In this document: positions 5,250 through 6,439 of the stretch, in pieces
Layout of the letters: every line of letters starts with the position of its first letter
Position numbering within the stretch: position 1 is the first letter of the stretch
Origin: Acidimicrobiaceae bacterium
GTDB taxonomy: Bacteria > Actinomycetota > Acidimicrobiia > Acidimicrobiales > Bog-793
Length of the DNA stretch: 6,439 bases
Assembly (NCBI GenBank): GCA_027459565.1
Contig: DAIDIA010000027.1
Location: forward strand, 1 to 6,439
Reading direction: 5' to 3'
Translations under genes and position numbers: made by a program
The notes under the pieces: generated by a model
Databases searched by the model: none
The model's input: the letters and a program-made list of their open reading frames with translations, nothing else
What the model was told of the DNA's origin: nothing

Positions 5250-6439
5250 AAACCGCTTGATACCCAGGTTTCGGATCGAAGCATCGACGAGTTCTACCGT
5301 ATGTGCGACCGGAAGTGGAGTGCCGCGGCGCTCAAGCGCCGAGGCAATTTGCATTGTACAGCCGGGGTTTGCAGCAACGAGTAGACATGCACCTGTAAGG
5401 GCGACCTGATCGGCTTTCCGCTGACCGAGTTCGCGGGCAGGCTCCGGTTGGAAGATGTTGTAGACGCCGGCCGATCCACAGCAAAGCTCGGAGTCGGCGA
5501 TCTCGCGTAAATCAATACCAGGTATCTGATTCAGCACCTTTCGGGGTTGACTCTTGATGTGCTGCGCGTGTCCAAGATGACATGCATCGTGATAAGCAAT
5601 TTCGATCGGCAGGGGGTGCCTGACGGCGACAGGTTCGTACTCCGCAAGAAATTCTGCGATGTCGCGCGTATGGTTGGCAAACTTCTCCGCGCGCTGCTGA
5701 TAGGTCCGATCGCCAGCGAGCAGATGCGCATATTCCTTCATGGACGAACCGCAACCGGCGCTGTTGACGATGACGGTTTCAACCCCGGCTCCCTCGAACC
5801 TGTCAATCAGGCGTCGGGCGAATCTGCGGGCCTCTTTGAGTCGGCCCGTGTGTGCAGAAAGGGCTCCACAACAACCTTGATCTGTCGGCGAGATGACATC
5901 AAATCCCTCTTCGGTTAGCACCCGTAGCGTCGCCTCGTTGACCCGGGGGAAGAAGGCACCTTGCACGCACCCAGTGAGAAGACCGACTGTGCCCCTCTTC
6001 ACGCCCTTTGCAGCTGAGAATTCAGGGATCGGGTCCCGTTCACCAATGATCGGAGCGATTGATTCCATTGTGCGCACGAATTCCGGAGCGATATTCATCA
6101 AACCGAGCTTCGCAACGATCCCCTGGACTCCGCTGCGTTGGTAGAGCCGGAGCAGCACTCGCACGACGTCAAGGCGGCGCGGATATGGGAACAGTGCGAA
6201 GACGAGCTCTCGCTTGAGTTGTTCGCGCCATGGACGTCGATACCTACGCTCAATCTGTCCGCGCGTCGCTCCGATCAGCTTGTCATATTGCACACTCGAA
6301 GGGCAAGAGGTCAGGCAGGACATGCAACCGAGACAGTTGTCGAAGTGTTGCACCATTGAATCGTTGATGGGCGCGCCATCAAGGGCAGCGCGCATGAGGT
6401 AGATACGTCCGCGGGGAGAGTCCATCTCCTCGCCCCACA
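5232..6439 (-). CDS. glcF: GlcF-like iron-sulfur subunit of glycolate (2-hydroxyacid) oxidase (5' partial)
   Basis: This electron-transfer subunit works with FAD subunits (GlcD, GlcE) to oxidise glycolate or a similar 2-hydroxyacid. The frame stays open to the window edge. Codons just before the first visible ATG (6425-6423) read WGEE, continuing into EEMDSPRGRIYLMR, a conserved GlcF segment. That ATG is therefore internal, and the true start and first Cys cluster lie outside. Counting from it, a 4Fe-4S motif CLGCMSCLTSCP has Cys31, 34, 37 and 41. Two cysteine-rich CCG domains follow: LLTGCVQGAFFPRVNEAT with DQGCCGALSAHTG, and YHDACHLGHAQHI with SELCCGSAGVYN. At 397 residues plus the missing N-terminus it is close to E. 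coli GlcF (about 407). It converges on the reductase gene and is probably a separate transcription unit, with partner genes upstream of it outside the window. Related Fe-S subunits of lactate or glycerol-3-phosphate dehydrogenases are alternatives. Confidence 0.88.
   Translation of the reverse strand, partial: WGEEMDSPRGRIYLMRAALDGAPINDSMVQHFDNCLGCMSCLTSCPSSVQYDKLIGATRGQIERRYRRPWREQLKRELVFALFPYPRRLDVVRVLLRLYQRSGVQGIVAKLGLMNIAPEFVRTMESIAPIIGERDPIPEFSAAKGVKRGTVGLLTGCVQGAFFPRVNEATLRVLTEEGFDVISPTDQGCCGALSAHTGRLKEARRFARRLIDRFEGAGVETVIVNSAGCGSSMKEYAHLLAGDRTYQQRAEKFANHTRDIAEFLAEYEPVAVRHPLPIEIAYHDACHLGHAQHIKSQPRKVLNQIPGIDLREIADSELCCGSAGVYNIFQPEPARELGQRKADQVALTGACLLVAANPGCTMQIASALERRGTPLPVAHTVELVDASIRNLGIKRFLENLA

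Noticed and set aside
6423..6425. ATG at 6425 on the minus strand as the glcF start
   Set aside because: The frame is open upstream with conserved-looking residues (WGEE), and the first Fe-S motif of the family would be missing. It is therefore internal.

Overview
The window looks like a catabolic gene cluster from a mid-GC bacterium. Seven genes lie head to tail on the plus strand and one partial gene is on the minus strand. The ferredoxin is closest in Cys spacing and C-terminal tail to the FdxA type common in Actinomycetota, and one gene appears to use a TTG start. An uncultured actinobacterium is therefore my best guess, but Chloroflexota or another phylum cannot be excluded from sequence alone.

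Positions 2-2566 encode two Rieske non-heme iron oxygenases of different classes. The first lacks its N-terminus because of the window edge and belongs to the phthalate-dioxygenase/LigX-like class, which usually works without a beta subunit. The second is an alpha subunit of the naphthalene/biphenyl dioxygenase class. Positions 2563-3417 hold a 92-aa protein of unknown function, coupled to the alpha gene by an ATGA overlap, followed by the beta subunit. Positions 3459-5224 hold a 111-aa unknown protein, a seven-iron ferredoxin and a thioredoxin-reductase-like ferredoxin-NADP reductase.

Gaps between the plus-strand genes are all under 70 bp and no internal promoter or terminator stands out, so they probably form one operon whose promoter lies upstream of the window. 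The likely electron path is NADPH to the TrxR-like reductase, to the ferredoxin, to the Rieske cluster, to the mononuclear iron of one or both oxygenases. The substrate cannot be read from the sequence. A demethylase or monooxygenase step paired with a ring-dihydroxylation step is a reasonable inference.

On the minus strand, positions 5232-6439 encode most of a GlcF-like iron-sulfur subunit of a glycolate (2-hydroxyacid) oxidase, converging on the reductase gene with 7 bp between the stop codons. A nested inverted repeat covers both stop codons and may act as a weak bidirectional terminator.

The least explained parts are the two small unknown proteins inside the oxygenase operon, a non-canonical iron-pocket motif in the alpha subunit, and the uncommon electron-transfer pair. 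No tRNA, rRNA, CRISPR array, insertion sequence or attachment site was seen, and no stretch over 300 bases lacks a gene.
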